Assembly: GCF_000699445.3 (NCBI RefSeq)
Contig: NC_067196.1
Location: 2,046,001 to 2,110,000, forward strand
From: Schistosoma haematobium
Lineage: Eukaryota > Platyhelminthes > Trematoda > Strigeidida > Schistosomatidae
Length of the DNA stretch: 64,000 nt
Reading direction: 5' to 3'
The notes beneath the pieces were generated by a model. That model was not told the DNA's origin, searched no databases, and saw only the letters and a program-made list of their open reading frames with translations. This document shows positions 35,121 to 46,305 of the stretch, in pieces (within the stretch, counting starts at the first letter, position 1; every line of letters begins with the position of its first letter). The position numbers were made by a program, and so were the translations under genes.

Positions 35121-35489
35121 AAGATTTTTGTCATATACTCATGGATTGAATGAATTTGATTATGTAAGCTGTTAGTTCCAAATATCTGTAAGCTATGATT
35201 TCTAATTGTCCTGGAATGGAACTCAATGGTAATGATTTTGATTTGATATAAATGTATATTGAGATAAGCGTTGTTATGGATATTGTCTATTCTTTTGTTT
35301 ATAAATGCCAATACTCTCTCCACCCCACCCCCGATAATGCACACTGGGACAAAATATCTACCCGTTACTCTTCGTGTTCTAACAATAGTCTGAATAAACT
35401 CATCTAGGGGATATAAAAATGTTTTTTATCACAATTGACTAATTGGAGTTTAATCTAGTTTTGTTTACCATGTTAGAATTCAACATAAT

Positions 35490-35760
35490 GTTTTTCCAAA
35501 TTCAATACACTAATTCATATTGTGGTATGTGTTACTGATGTCAATAGATACCAGTAGTATGTATCATTCATCGAAGTGAAATATTTGGTAAAAGAATTGT
35601 TGAGAAGATCGAAGTAAGGAGAATGAGAACAAAGAATGATTGTTGTGGAAATAAAAGGACAATCAAGTTTAAGACGACTGATTGACATTTTGCAAGAGAA
35701 GTATTTACTATATAGTTCTTAGATTTGATTGTCCTCACTTGTGTTCTCATTCACTACAAT
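35490..35760. repeat. J-repeat copy
   Basis: Diverged from the copy at 34200-34590; TCAATAGATACCAGTAGTAT and GAAGTGAAATATTTGG blocks. Confidence 0.4.
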
Positions 35761-35880
35761 ACCACTTACTATATAATAATCTTAATAGTTTATTCTGTTC
35801 TGGTAATTATGATATATATAAAGTTTTGTAGAATTTATTACTGGAAAAAGCCATTACATATCACTTGGTGTATAATCCCA

Positions 35881-35935
35881 TTGTTTTCAAGGACTCCAAT
35901 TGATCAGTCAGTCCCTTGTTGGTATATATGTGCAT
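35881..35935 (-). mobile_element. Smα-type element, part 1 (split by the foldback)
   Basis: GGACTCCAATTGATCAGTCA and GGTATATATGTGCAT match the inverted end of Smα-type copies at 42196 and 56234. The remainder is at 36360-36460. Confidence 0.6.
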
Positions 35936-36359
35936 TTTGATGGAGTTTTGTTCTCTGAGCTGGATGGTTTGGTCGTGGAGCTTTCATCGTTCTTCTGAAC
36001 GACATCATCAGCACAAACTTCAGATAGAAGTGAAGTGTTCGATTTTCTCCTTATGTGTTTCACAGCTTGTTCTGTGCACCTCGATGTTGATTGGTTCTTG
36101 TTGACCTTAAATTTATCATTGTTCAAAGAAGTGAACAATGATAAATTTAAGGTCAACAAGAACCAATCAACATCGAGGTGCACAGAACAAGCTGTGAAAC
36201 ACATAAGGAGAAAATCGAACACTTCACTTCTATCTGAAGTTTGTGCTGATGATGTCGTTCAGAAGAACGATGAAAGCTCCACGACCAAACCATCCAGCTC
36301 AGAGAACAAAACTCCATCAAAATCATCCACCTGAGCTACAAATCTTCTCCACCATCTCA
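35936..36359. mobile_element. Foldback element, copy 1 (424 bp)
   Basis: Flanked by a perfect 12-bp duplication ATATATGTGCAT (35924-35935, 36360-36371). Arms 35934-36124 and 36133-36323 (191 bp each) are exact reverse complements in my reading, with an 8-nt loop. A single-copy end (CAAATCTTCTCCACC side) extends to 36359. Each arm carries a hammerhead-like core. The mirrored frames on both strands are a by-product. Confidence 0.9.
36240..36300 (+). ncRNA. Hammerhead-like ribozyme core in the foldback right arm
   Basis: CUGAUGA, a stem II of UCGUUC/GAACGA closed by AGAA, GAAA, then AGCU as a minimal self-complementary stem III and C as the cleavage base. Stem I can form GUG/CAC and, past a bulge, GUUU/AAAC. 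The U-U at the base of stem II is unusual. The mirror copy lies on the minus strand at 35957-36017. Confidence 0.55.
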
Positions 36360-36460
36360 ATATATGTGCATCCTGTATGGATTACCTCCATATAGCCTTA
36401 AGTCACAAGCTTTTTATGCAAAGATTCACTGCTAGCCAATATCCATCTTCAGTGACATAT
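36360..36460 (-). mobile_element. Smα-type element, part 2
   Basis: Resumes at TATATGTGCATCCTGTATGG and contains CACTGCTAGCCAATATCC, matching other Smα-type copies. Confidence 0.55.
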
Positions 36461-37074
36461 CAGTTGTTACTATTATTTCTTTTTTTTCTTTGTTTTTAAG
36501 TGTCTCCACAATATTTTTTCTTCTCTTCCTTCAATGTATGTCTGTATTTGTGATATACTACTTTTTTTCATAAGTAGTATACTGTTTCTCATAGTTTACA
36601 TTTTGATGATTAAACCATATTCAGTAAATTCATTACATTTTACTGTTTACAGTATTGAATATATATGAACTACCTCTGTTGTAGTGATTATCCGATCAGG
36701 GAAAAGAAAAACAAGTTACTTTAGTAAAATCTCCATATATGTATTCAGTGTATGTATATATAAGAATGTGAATGTGTGTGGGGTATGATTAGTTTATAGC
36801 TTATCACAGTTTCCTTGTCACACTCTCTATGTCTTCATATATATATTCTCTTAAACTTTGTTCTTTCCATTGGTAGTTCTGTTGGCTATTTGTAATATTC
36901 TATGTTTATCTTTAAGATATTTTCTCATTCAATGGTTGACATTAGTTAGTTAGTTTGTTTGTTTGAATAGTCACTGTTATTTCATGCTATGAATTGATTT
37001 TCTTTTTTATGAACCTCGTATTCTCTTATGTTTAATCTTTGCAATTGTCATCGTTTCTACTGTTATCCTCCTAT
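36461..37074. other. Intron sequence, no recognised repeat
   Basis: T-rich; nothing recognised. Confidence 0.5.
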
Positions 37075-37795
37075 TAATTAACGGACGAGTATACTGTGTG
37101 GCAGTTCGTTTTGTTCTAGTTTATGGCTGCACAATGTGGCCATTAAGAGTAGAACATATTTGTAAGCTACTAGTATTTGATCACAGATGTTTTGGAAATA
37201 TTGCTCGCATCTACTAGGATCACCAGGTGTGTGGTAGTGAGGTTAGATGCAGGGTATTAAGGAATGATGGTAAATGAGTTGATGAGGTTTTGAATCTTCA
37301 CCGACTGAGATGGTTGGACCATGTGTTGCGTATACCTGAACACCGACTACCACGACGCTCAATGCTGACTAGTGTTGAGGATGGTTGTAAGAAAATTAGA
37401 GGTGGCCAAACCAAAATGTGTCATCAGTGCTTGAAGTCACTAACTTCTAGTGTGAGCCATGTTGGGAGACGCAGACTACTTAGTTGGAGTCTGCGTGACT
37501 ATCGTAACCAATGGTTGGAGACTGTGTGACACGGCTCAGAATCGATCACAATGGTGTAACTGTATACTCTCTCTATCTTCTCTTAAACTGTGAGATCAAA
37601 ATCGCTTTATATCTTTCCTTCTACGAACTAATTCTTTCTTTCTATACTATATCCTTATACACAACCTTTCTTTTATAAATTACTACCATTGAAGTAACTA
37701 CTTCTATGAATTCGGTGTTCATATTGTTTTGCTAATGAGGTGTGGCAAGTTGGACCAATGCACATATATGTCTGGTCTTAAGTTGTAGCTGACTG
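37075..37795 (+). mobile_element. RTE-D 3' region
   Basis: From the GRVYCVAVR-like connector (GGACGAGTATACTGTGTGGC) through MNLHRLRWLDHVLRIPEHRL and GGQTKMCHQCLKSL to the 3' UTR and GTTGTAGCTGACTGA. Contains stops. Confidence 0.8.
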
Positions 37796-38095
37796 AGTGA
37801 TTATTATTCTGACGACTTTGACTGTCTTTATTCATTTCCTTTTGCATCGGGATGGTGTTGTAGCTTGAATTAATTTACATTTATTCCAGATTCTATATTG
37901 ATTTCACCTAGGATGGATTGTAATATGACGTCATGCTAAGATGAAATATCAATTGAATGCCCTTTTTCATTTAATTTGATCGCCATAAACCATCCAGTTT
38001 TTGATTCATAACAAAAATAGAAGGCGTTTTTTTAATACATGAAGTTTGTAGTTAAACAACTATTAAAAGCCAGAAAGCACTGAATTGCTATTTCA
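37796..38095. other. Intron sequence, no recognised repeat
   Basis: AT-rich; nothing recognised. Confidence 0.5.
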
Positions 38096-38300
38096 TTCTA
38101 GTGTGGCATTCATCAGCAGTTCGCATGCATGTTGTCATTGGTTGCCTTCCACGTGTTAGGATTTTTAACTGAACGGTTAGTGGGTTCGAATCCTGGAGTA
38201 AGTATCAATTCTAGGATGAAGGCATATCCAGCTGATGATTCTCAAGTAATATGGAATAATCGTCCTGTATTTCACTGCTAGCGACATTCCATCGATTCGA
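38096..38300 (+). mobile_element. Smα-type element, degenerate hammerhead
   Basis: Box-B-like GGGTTCGAATCC (38180), ribozyme strand CTGATGATTCTCAAG (38231), then CGTCCTGTATTTCACTGCTA. The GAAA strand reads GGAATAATCG, so it is probably inactive. Confidence 0.55.
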
Positions 38301-38597
38301 TATGACACAACTACATTTTTGTAATATATATTTTGAAGTACAAAAAATAATAATTCAAGTTGATTACATGTTTTCAACGAAATAAATAGTCAGTTATATG
38401 ATGTTGATTCTGTAAGAGGTTTTTAAAGTTGATAAGTTTCTAAATGGACGAAGAATCTATAATTTCTATTTATGTTCAGTTTTGGAAGTCAATTATAAAA
38501 TCTTATCATTTCTCCAGGAATATTAGAATAAAGTTTCCAAACAGGCTTTTGAATATAATGCCGACTGATTAGGGGACTAAAATTTCCATTTACGTAC
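38301..38597. other. Intron sequence, no recognised repeat
   Basis: Nothing recognised. Confidence 0.45.
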
Positions 38598-38690
38598 TCA
38601 AACCCAGGACCTTTGACCTCACGCTCAAACGCTTGACCTGTAGACCACTGAGCTGGCATTCAACGTCTCTAATGTCTAACTTTAATGGAT
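38598..38690 (-). mobile_element. HH-SINE fragment (tRNA-like part only)
   Basis: Inverted GAGCTGGCATTCAACG and CTCAAACCCAGGACC segments. Confidence 0.6.
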
Positions 38691-38694
38691 CCAT

Positions 38695-39310
38695 GATCTT
38701 CTGCCTTGTTAGGTGGATTATTCATCGTGGGCCTTGGAGGGTAAGACAATCTGATCGATGTCGCCGGGACAGCAGAGCAGTTGTAAGCGGGACTTTTCGC
38801 GAAGCCGCAAGCGATTTTACTCTCCATTTTCATGGCGCCATGCAAATGCAACCAATACTCATCTTTGCTTTTCGGTGAGATGGTTGCTAGCTTTGAAACT
38901 AGCGCGGTTTGATATTTACTTGCAACAGAAGCTGCAACCACTTTGCTGACATGCCTCCGTTTAGGACGATAAACATGTTAGCTACTGAAACGTAAGATAA
39001 GATTAGCGCAAACAAGGACATGATCAGAGTCCACATAGGTACTCTAAAATTAGATGCAGTTTTGTACGCAACCACATCAGTGGTACCCGATCGCTATGTG
39101 ATCAATATGAGTCCGGGTTTGAGATACAGAGGGAGGGCGCCAGATGACACATCGAAGATGACTACCAGTAGTTAGTGCTAAGCAGAAACAGGTTGTGGTC
39201 TGTGCACAGTTGTAGTAGACGGTCCCCGTTATCTGACCTGTGACCAACAATTCCCCGTCGGCCACCCAAACGACTGGACACCTGACCTGAGCACTCAGGT
39301 CTCCGGCTAG
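38695..39310 (-). pseudogene. RTE-D endonuclease-domain fragment
   Basis: Minus-strand frames encode LAGDLSAQV, then (other frame) GGRRGIVGHRSDNGDRLLQL and TDHNLFLLSTNY, then RTHIDHIAIGYH and VDSDHVLVCANL. These are motifs of the AP-like endonuclease of RTE LINEs (AGD-x-NAQV, ID-H, SDH). It is frameshifted and ends abruptly at the LTR. GC content is visibly higher than the surroundings. Confidence 0.7.
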
Positions 39311-39700
39311 TGTTATGGATGCAGAGGAATGTACCAATAATTATCATGTTAAGTCTAGTGATGTCCTTGGACGTTAAATGGACATTCCCTATTGGTCATT
39401 GTTTATTTCATTCGTTAAATATTGTACAAATGTTGTTTTCTATTTTTATGGTACGATGTGGTCTGTTTGGTTAGTATATAAATAGAGTATGTCTGAAATA
39501 CAATGATTCATATCTCAGAGGCTAAGACTTGCGTTCTGGACTCAACTGGCTGGGTTAGACAGGGAAGTGGGACCAATCAGAACACTAGGTCGTTCGTACA
39601 TGTCACTGATCTGGTCGATAATACACTGCTCTGTAATCTTTCAGTCAAAGACACAACAATTGGCACAGGGTATAAATCGACTCAAGCTAAAGTCACAATA
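39311..39700 (-). mobile_element. LTR2 copy, inverted
   Basis: Matches the LTR at 16589-16988 in reverse (left end TGTTATGGATGCAG; right end AAAGTCACAATA, decayed). The flanks do not match each other, so the locus is rearranged. Confidence 0.75.
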
Positions 39701-39955
39701 TCTATCAAACTCACTTCCTGTAGATGAGCAGTTAGCTGGTGGTAAAATTCATCCTTGATCAGAAATACGAACATTTTCCTTCCTCTCTTTTTTTTCCAAT
39801 GTATGTGCTTTGGTATCAACAGTTAAATTGATTATTACATTTAAAGGTACTTGTAAAATATGATTTGTCAGTTTTCATATGTTTTAAGGAGAGTTGCGTT
39901 TCACAAAAGTTATCGGTCAATTTCTATTCATCTCTACATTTTATAATAACCACTT

Positions 39956-40260
39956 TACCGGAGGATTGCTGTCAACAATTATCCATGTCGTGTAGAGACA
40001 GGTATCTACCTCAGTACAACGGAAGTTGGTCGCGCGATTTCGTGGATTGGTTGATGTTAGACACTATCACCATTGGATGCCGGCTCAGTGGTCCAGTTGG
40101 TTAAGCGTTCGCGCGGGAGACCGAAGGCCCTGGGTTCGAGTCCCGCGAGCGGGGTCGTCGATGCGCGCTGCTGAGGAGTCCCACAATAGAACGAAACGGC
40201 CATCCAGTGCTTCCAAAGGTGGTGGTCTAACATCAATCGGTTCATGATCTCAATCAGAAA
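39956..40260 (+). mobile_element. HH-SINE copy
   Basis: 5' part GTGTAGAGACAGGTATC, tRNA-like GCCGGCTCAGTGGTCCAG, box B GGTTCGAGTCCC, ribozyme GCTGAGGAGTCCCAC with GAACGAAACGG; stem II loses one pair. Confidence 0.75.
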
Positions 40261-40374
40261 GAAATTATATTATAGATTTATTTAGTTCTGAATAAATTCA
40301 ACATTATGAATCGTCTTACAGAATGTCTAAGTGATTGAAGTTAAAAATATAAATCAATGAATACTTACTTATTA

Positions 40375-40520
40375 GTCTTGAAGGTTAAGCTGTTGTCAAA
40401 TATTTGAAAGTCCTGAGTATGATCCCTCGTGAGGTCATAGGTGGGCACTGTAGAGATGAAACAACTGTTTGATGCTTCATGGTTCCTGAACGGTTGTCTA
40501 AGGTCAATTCTTGATGTAAA
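40375..40520 (+). mobile_element. HH-SINE relic
   Basis: Weak match (GAGTATGATCCCTCG, GATGAAACAACTGTTTGATG) in the expected order. Confidence 0.4.
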
Positions 40521-40600
40521 TCTTGTACTGAATATTGATTTACATAGATTTTTATTTCAAAAACACTTTATACTTATCATACTATTTCTTTTATTTCTAG

Positions 40601-40812
40601 AGCGTTTTTTCAGAGATACGAACATTCTTTAAAGTCTACTGTTACATCATCATCATCTGATATTGTTGGCACATTCACATCTGATAATTCTTATAATGAA
40701 AATCACAATGAAAATACAAGAAAGAAATTAGCTTCATTACGTTTAATTGAAACTAGTACACAAGAGAATAATTTAGTTGCTCCAGTAATAAGAACCAAAG
40801 AAATGTGGCGTT
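40601..40812 (+). CDS. BUB1B: BUBR1/Mad3-like exon c: end of homology region 1 and Ser/Thr-rich linker
   Basis: Completes the split Glu codon and leaves after one base of a Ser codon (residues 116-186). It starts AFFQRYEHSL, equivalent to the F-x-x-R-x-S-x-x-T-L helix closing homology region 1 in BUBR1. Then comes a low-complexity STVTSSSSDIVGTFTSDN linker and a basic stretch (NTRKKLASLRLIET) ending APVIRTKEMWR. The acceptor is TTATTTCTAG; the donor GTAAGT is at 40813. The linker is not conserved; the exon is supported by phase continuity and its codon pattern. Confidence 0.82.
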
Positions 40813-40929
40813 GTAAGTAGAAATGATTTATAGTTTTTACTACTCTTATTATCATGTACAAGTTTGTCAATTGCTTGACTAAATCTTTTCATGTCTTCTT
40901 AGTTCTCTTTTTTTCCTGATGATGATTTT

Positions 40930-41420
40930 TATTTTATTTTATTTGAACACATTAATATTGGTACGAGAGGGCACCAAATGTATATGCGCCACACCATATT
41001 TGTGTGTGTGTGTGTGTGTGTGGGCTGTGATACTGCTCGGGTGCCCAGACAGAAGCAGGTGGTTTTCTCAGGGGGCTACTCCCCGAGCCTTGGACCTAAA
41101 GATCTGACCCACAAGGCAATGGAGTATCGTGGGGAGATGCGGTCCCATAGCAGCCGGTGACCAACACTTGGTTCATACGTCATTTGTTCCCTCAGGATAC
41201 TGGAGCCCATGTGCACCATTGGTTTGGAATCCGGTTAAAGCGACGGACATTCAGTTTTCGTCCTCTCAATTTCGTGAACAACACCCATGGTGCGAGAATT
41301 CAGTGAGTAGGACTTCCCTGGCAAAGGCTGTATACGCGTGGCCATGTGAGGGCATTTCGAGAGGGAAGGAAGGTCCACCCACTCTCGGCCATACCAGGGC
41401 GTTTGGGGGCAGTTTCATGT
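40930..41420 (-). mobile_element. C-repeat copy with GT microsatellite
   Basis: Inverted near-complete copy. A (GT)n expansion at 41000-41022 sits where the hairpin region lies. Confidence 0.8.
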
Positions 41421-42189
41421 CTATCTATTAATAGTAATGAGCTGAAAATCAACTACTTCTCGTCTAAAATTTATCTTGAGTAGTTGCAACATGATAAATG
41501 TCATAAAGGATAATTGAAACACGACGAACTAGATTAACTACTATCAGTAGCAAATTATCATAAAATCGTGAATGTGTACATGATATAACTCACCTCTTCT
41601 TTGTATTAGTAACTGAACTTTCAAGTCTGCATAGAGTAATAAATAGGAACACTGAATCACTTGGTTTCAAATTTTAATCCTTACAATCAAAGTTCATTCG
41701 TAAACGAAATGATTTACTTTCAGTGTTGATTGTAACATTTAAATGTTGTGGGTTGTAATCTCACAAGAAACACTAGTTTCCTCTAGATCACCGATATGTC
41801 TTGCTGATGGGAGGCAACTAATATCTAACCCTAAGATTCAGGGTTCTTGTTGTTTGGCTCATATCGTTATTATCAATATTGTTAGTGAAATCACTGTTTT
41901 TCCATGGTGAATAGCCTCATTTCTTTTTAAACTTTCTCTTTGATATTGGATTCTTTATCATGTGAATGGTTTATAATTGTGGAACTTTTGAACCAACCTA
42001 AAGAACAGACTCTGATAATGTTTTCTGGGATACCACAATAAATACTTCAGAATTAATCTATCTATCTTGATGAATGCAACATCATTAAAGAAATATCTGT
42101 CAGTACAAACAAACCACTGTCGGTTGACATTATGAACTATTGCTAGTTCCAAATTCACTTGATGTTGTTTACTTGTATCTTCCCATTGT
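41421..42189. other. Intron sequence, no recognised repeat
   Basis: AT-rich; nothing recognised. Confidence 0.5.
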
Positions 42190-42480
42190 TATTTAGGACT
42201 GAAATTGATCAGTCACCTATTGGCATATATATGTGCATACTATGCTTATTGCCTCGATATTGCCTTAATTCACAAACACCATAGGCAAAGATGGATAGTG
42301 ACTAACAGTGGAATCCAATTTAACGAGCATTTCATCCTATTTTTGACTCATCAGCTGAATGTAACTGCATCTCAAAGTTGATGTTCACTCTGAGACTCGA
42401 ACTCAGTACCATTCGCTTCAAACACCATCGTGTTATCAACTTAGCTACTAAATCCTAATAGTCACTGACTTGTACAATAG
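42190..42480 (-). mobile_element. Smα-type element with recognisable hammerhead
   Basis: On the minus strand: box-B-like GAGTTCGAGTCTCAGAG, stem I strand, CTGATGAGTC, ATAGGATGAAATG, then GGATTCCACTG. The core bases are present; stem II has decayed pairs. Confidence 0.7.
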
Positions 42481-42619
42481 AGTGAAGTTTGAATATTCAC
42501 TTTGTATCTTCTTATTCATAGATCATTTTGATTATTGAAATAATTATTGATTTCAATAAATGATCTGAATTACTTTAACTTTATATCTTCTTCTTTCTTT
42601 TTTTTTTTAATACAAAAAG

Positions 42620-42834
42620 CGAATCAATCAGGTTTGGGAACTATTCATTCATCGGAAAGTATTATTTCTAATAAATCTAATTATCAAATTAAACAAGATA
42701 AATTATGTCAAGAAAATTCTGTATTCATACGTGATCTACCACCGATCACATCAGATTTTATACGACCTGTTGGAATACCTTCATCATGGCAAAAAGAAAA
42801 TCAATTAGAACCTAGTTCATGGAATAAAGCACAG
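42620..42834 (+). CDS. BUB1B: BUBR1/Mad3-like exon d: KEN box exon
   Basis: Completes a Ser codon and ends in phase 0 (residues 187-257). The key feature is WQKENQLEPSSWN, with the KEN box at 42793-42801. Human BUBR1 has KENEL...PWN at its second KEN box, and Mad3 proteins share this arrangement. KEN motifs bind the Cdc20/Cdh1 WD40 face, so the protein should act as a pseudosubstrate inhibitor of the APC/C. Upstream are polar, poorly conserved residues. The acceptor follows a 20-base T-rich tract; the donor GTTAAT departs from consensus, but the frame change beyond it (VNYFFC) shows the boundary. Confidence 0.9.
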
Positions 42835-42959
42835 GTTAATTATTTTTTTTGTGTGTGTTCTAATTTATACATTTATAATTAGAATCTTTAGAAATATAGT
42901 AGGCAAGTATCTAGAAAAATAGATTGTATATCTTGAACTGTTGCCTGCCTCAATAGACA

Positions 42960-43180
42960 ATGTTAGCTGGTGTAACAGTTGAGAGTGATAAAAACAAAAC
43001 TTGGCATCAATCCATAAAGTTAATAACTGTTAGCTTGTATTGTATTGATAGATGCTGACCACGTGATTGAGGTTTGTGTAATAACCACGATCACTAGTTA
43101 AGAGATTCTCTTGATATGACTCAAAATTAGTTATAATAACATAGATACATTCACTCGACATTCGTCTTGTCTTTCAATAT
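42960..43180 (+). mobile_element. RTE-D relic
   Basis: Diverged AAACTTGGCATCAATCCAT and GATGCTGACCACGTGATTG blocks in order. Confidence 0.45.
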
Positions 43181-43404
43181 TCCTTCGTATAAACTTTTTC
43201 ATCTTGCCTTTTCAATTATATTCTCAATTTTAAATTTGTCTCATTATCGTTACTTCTGTATTATTTAGATTTTTTTACTATTCATCTTTTTAAATTCATC
43301 ACTTCGAGCTGATTTGGCAAATCAACTTTGACAAATCCATAAATGTTCCAAGTTGTGTGCTGATTGGGACGAACTAATTGGCACATCCATTCGATAAAGC
43401 TAAA

Positions 43405-43925
43405 ATTTAACGAATATATATACATCAACCCATAAACATTGGTACAAGGAGATACCAAACAGATATGCGTTACATAAATCATTCAATTTGTGTGTTGGCA
43501 ATGATATTGCCCGGGTGCTCAAACCGAAACAGGTGGTTTTCTTAGGGGCTCGCACCTCCAGCCTTTGACTTAAAGGTCTAATCCACAAAGTAGTGGAGCA
43601 ACGTAAGGAGATTCAGTCTCATGGTAGCTGGTGACCAATGATTGGTTCGTACGCCAATTGTTCCCGCAGGATCCTGGAGACTATGTGTACCATTTATTTG
43701 GAATCAAGGTTTTTCAATCTCTTTTTCATAACCAACAACCTTGATAAAGCATGTAACATTCGCTTTTCGTCCTCTGAATTTCTTAAACAACGCGTTGAGT
43801 ATGATCAGGTAGTGAGTAGGACCTCACTGGCAGTGGTTGTATGCACGTGGCCATGTGGGTGCATTTTTCGAGGGAGAGCTGACTCTCTCCACTCTCGGCC
43901 GTACCAGGGAATTTAAGGGCAATAA
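43405..43925 (-). mobile_element. C-repeat copy
   Basis: Inverted, near complete; head side TGGCCATGTGGGTGC near 43852. Confidence 0.8.
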
Positions 43926-44361
43926 AGTTGTAGTAACCAATTAATCGATTTTTGAAAAATTTAGTTTAACTCCTTCACCATGTATAAGCCACACTCTAAG
44001 TGTTAGGGGCTAACGATACTATCTAGTTACCTTAACCGAAGTAGATGCGATGGGGTTAGAATGTGGTACTTAGTAACTAAAAGTTGATCACCTTAACCAT
44101 TGGAATATATAGATAATATTAGTCGATTAATTTGGCTCAGAAGTTACTCGTGATTTAATCTTCGCTCGAATATAACTTTATCCATATTTCATCTTTACTG
44201 TTATTTGAATACATAAGTAATTTATGAAGTTTATTGGACAAATTATTTGATTGACTTTCAGTGGAAACCCATATTGAACTGTCAATTTGTCCATAACCTT
44301 CTTCTAATTAAGCTTATAAACAAAAGAATCAATAAGTTAACTTTCTGTTACTATTCAAAGC
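43926..44361. other. Intron sequence, no recognised repeat
   Basis: Nothing recognised. Confidence 0.5.
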
Positions 44362-44535
44362 CTAATGTGCGCGAGATTGATAAGTCCTAGGTTCGAATCT
44401 CGCTAAGCCAGATTGTGAATGTGCACTACTGTGGGAGTCCTACAATCGGATGAAATGGCCATCCAGTGCTTTCAGGTTTTCCATGGTGATCTAGCTTCAA
44501 TTAACTCATGATCTCAACTATTGAAATTCTGTGAT
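44362..44535 (+). mobile_element. HH-SINE, 5'-truncated
   Basis: Starts in the tRNA-like part; box B GGTTCGAATCTCGC; ribozyme strand altered (CTACTGTGGGAG). Confidence 0.65.
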
Positions 44536-45289
44536 AAACAAAGTGTTTTACTTATAATAACAATATAAACATCCTATGATTAACTGAATTCAGTAGCACT
44601 TTAAATCATTCATTAGCGATTAATATAAATGGTTATTGGGTTTACATTTTAATGCTGATAAATCCAAATGACTAATCCTGAATACAACGAAACATTCATT
44701 ATAGATTTCACTACTGACGAAAATCTATCAACACCCCCCCCCAAAAAAAATATATATATAACAGTAATATTTGTGTTATGATGTCATCTACAATCCATGC
44801 AAATCATCAACTTTATACATAACTCATTCCACATTAAGTGTGAGTATACTTTCATTAAAAAAAATTGATCAAATTCTTTCGCTCATTATTTCACCTTTTG
44901 ATTCTCTTTACAATAATACTATTCAATATGCATCATTGATTTGCCTTTTAATAAGTCATGGAAGATATTTGTTCTTGAATAATACCATATGGTTATATTT
45001 AAGGTCATTATTGTTATAATAATTCATATATTCTTCTTATTATTCTTATTATTCTATTGTTTATTAATTATTCTTTTTCTTATCAATAACACACCTTATC
45101 AACCAAGAAAAAATAAACATGAATGTTTCATGATGTCCCAGTGTCTGCTGTTTTCTTTTTCTTTCAATAATTCATTTAAGCTACTTATTAGTAGTATTGT
45201 TAATATTCTATGAATATCTGCATTAAGTACATTTGATATGAATGATTTTGGAAAAAGAATTTATTTGTTCAATATATTTATATTAATGT
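44536..45289. other. Intron sequence, no recognised repeat
   Basis: AT-rich, with a C9/A8/TATATA run near 44735-44760. Confidence 0.5.
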
Positions 45290-46305
45290 GCAGATGATAT
45301 AGTCCTGTTTAGTGTAGAAGCTGACAAAAAAAACACAATCTTTTTGCTAGTATTGAGCAACAATGGCAGAATGTATAGAATGCTCTTTTACCATTGGAAA
45401 TACGAGTTGTTGTTCCAGGACTGGTCTGTATCAACACCTGAACTAAGGATAGAGTGTGAAATAGTCGAACACGTTGACAACTTCACTTATCTTTGAAGTC
45501 TGATCAGTTCGAATGGGTTGGTGTCTAACAAAATCTCAGTACGGATTCAATAAGCTGGTTTGGCTTTTCTCAGCTTACATCAATTATGACGAAGGCGAAA
45601 TATCCATCTATCTATTAAAGGACGAGTATACTGTGTGGCAGTTCGTTCTGTTCTAGTTTACGGCTGCGACACATGGCCATTAAGAGTAGAAGACACTCGT
45701 AAGCTACTAGTATTTGACCACAGATGCCTTAGAAATATTGCTGGCGTCTGCTGGGATCACCGGGTAAGTAATAGTGAGGTTAGACAGAGGATATTAGGGA
45801 ATGATGGTAAATGAGTTGATGATGTTGTAAATCTTCACTGAAATGGTTTGGCCATGTGTTACGTATGCCTGAACACCGATTACCATGATGTGCGATGCTG
45901 ACTATTATTAGAGACGGTTGTAAGAAAATTAGAGGTGGCCAAACCGAAACGGGTTATCAGTCGTTGAAGTCACTAACTTCTAGTGTGAGCCATGTTGGGA
46001 GATGCAGACTACTTGATTGGAGTCCGCGTGACTATCATAATCAGTGGTTGGAGATTGTGTGTGAAATGGCTCAGAATCGATCACAATGGTGTAAGTGCAT
46101 ACACTCTCTATCTTACCTTACGAACTAATTCTTTCTTTCTATACTATGTCCTTATACACATTCTTTCTTTTATATATTACTACCATTGAAGTAACTACTT
46201 CTATGAATTTGGTGTTCACATTGGTTTGCTAATGAGGTGTGGTAGGTTGGACCGATGCACATACTTATCTGGTTCTGCATTGTTGCTGACTGATGGACTG
46301 ACTAT
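45290..46305 (+). mobile_element. RTE-D copy reaching the RT catalytic motif
   Basis: Begins with codons for CADDIVLFS (45294-45320), the Asp-Asp motif of the reverse-transcriptase palm. It continues through the connector (DNFTYL, DTRKLLVFDHRC-like) to the ORF end and 3' UTR. Stops and small deletions make it inactive. It is the longest continuous RTE-D copy here. Confidence 0.8.

Noticed and set aside
35908..36334. Two near-identical ~100-codon frames on opposite strands
   Set aside because: They arise because the DNA is a perfect palindrome; codon pattern and context do not support a protein.
39077..39347. Functional endonuclease gene
   Set aside because: The reading switches frame within the domain and both ends are missing.
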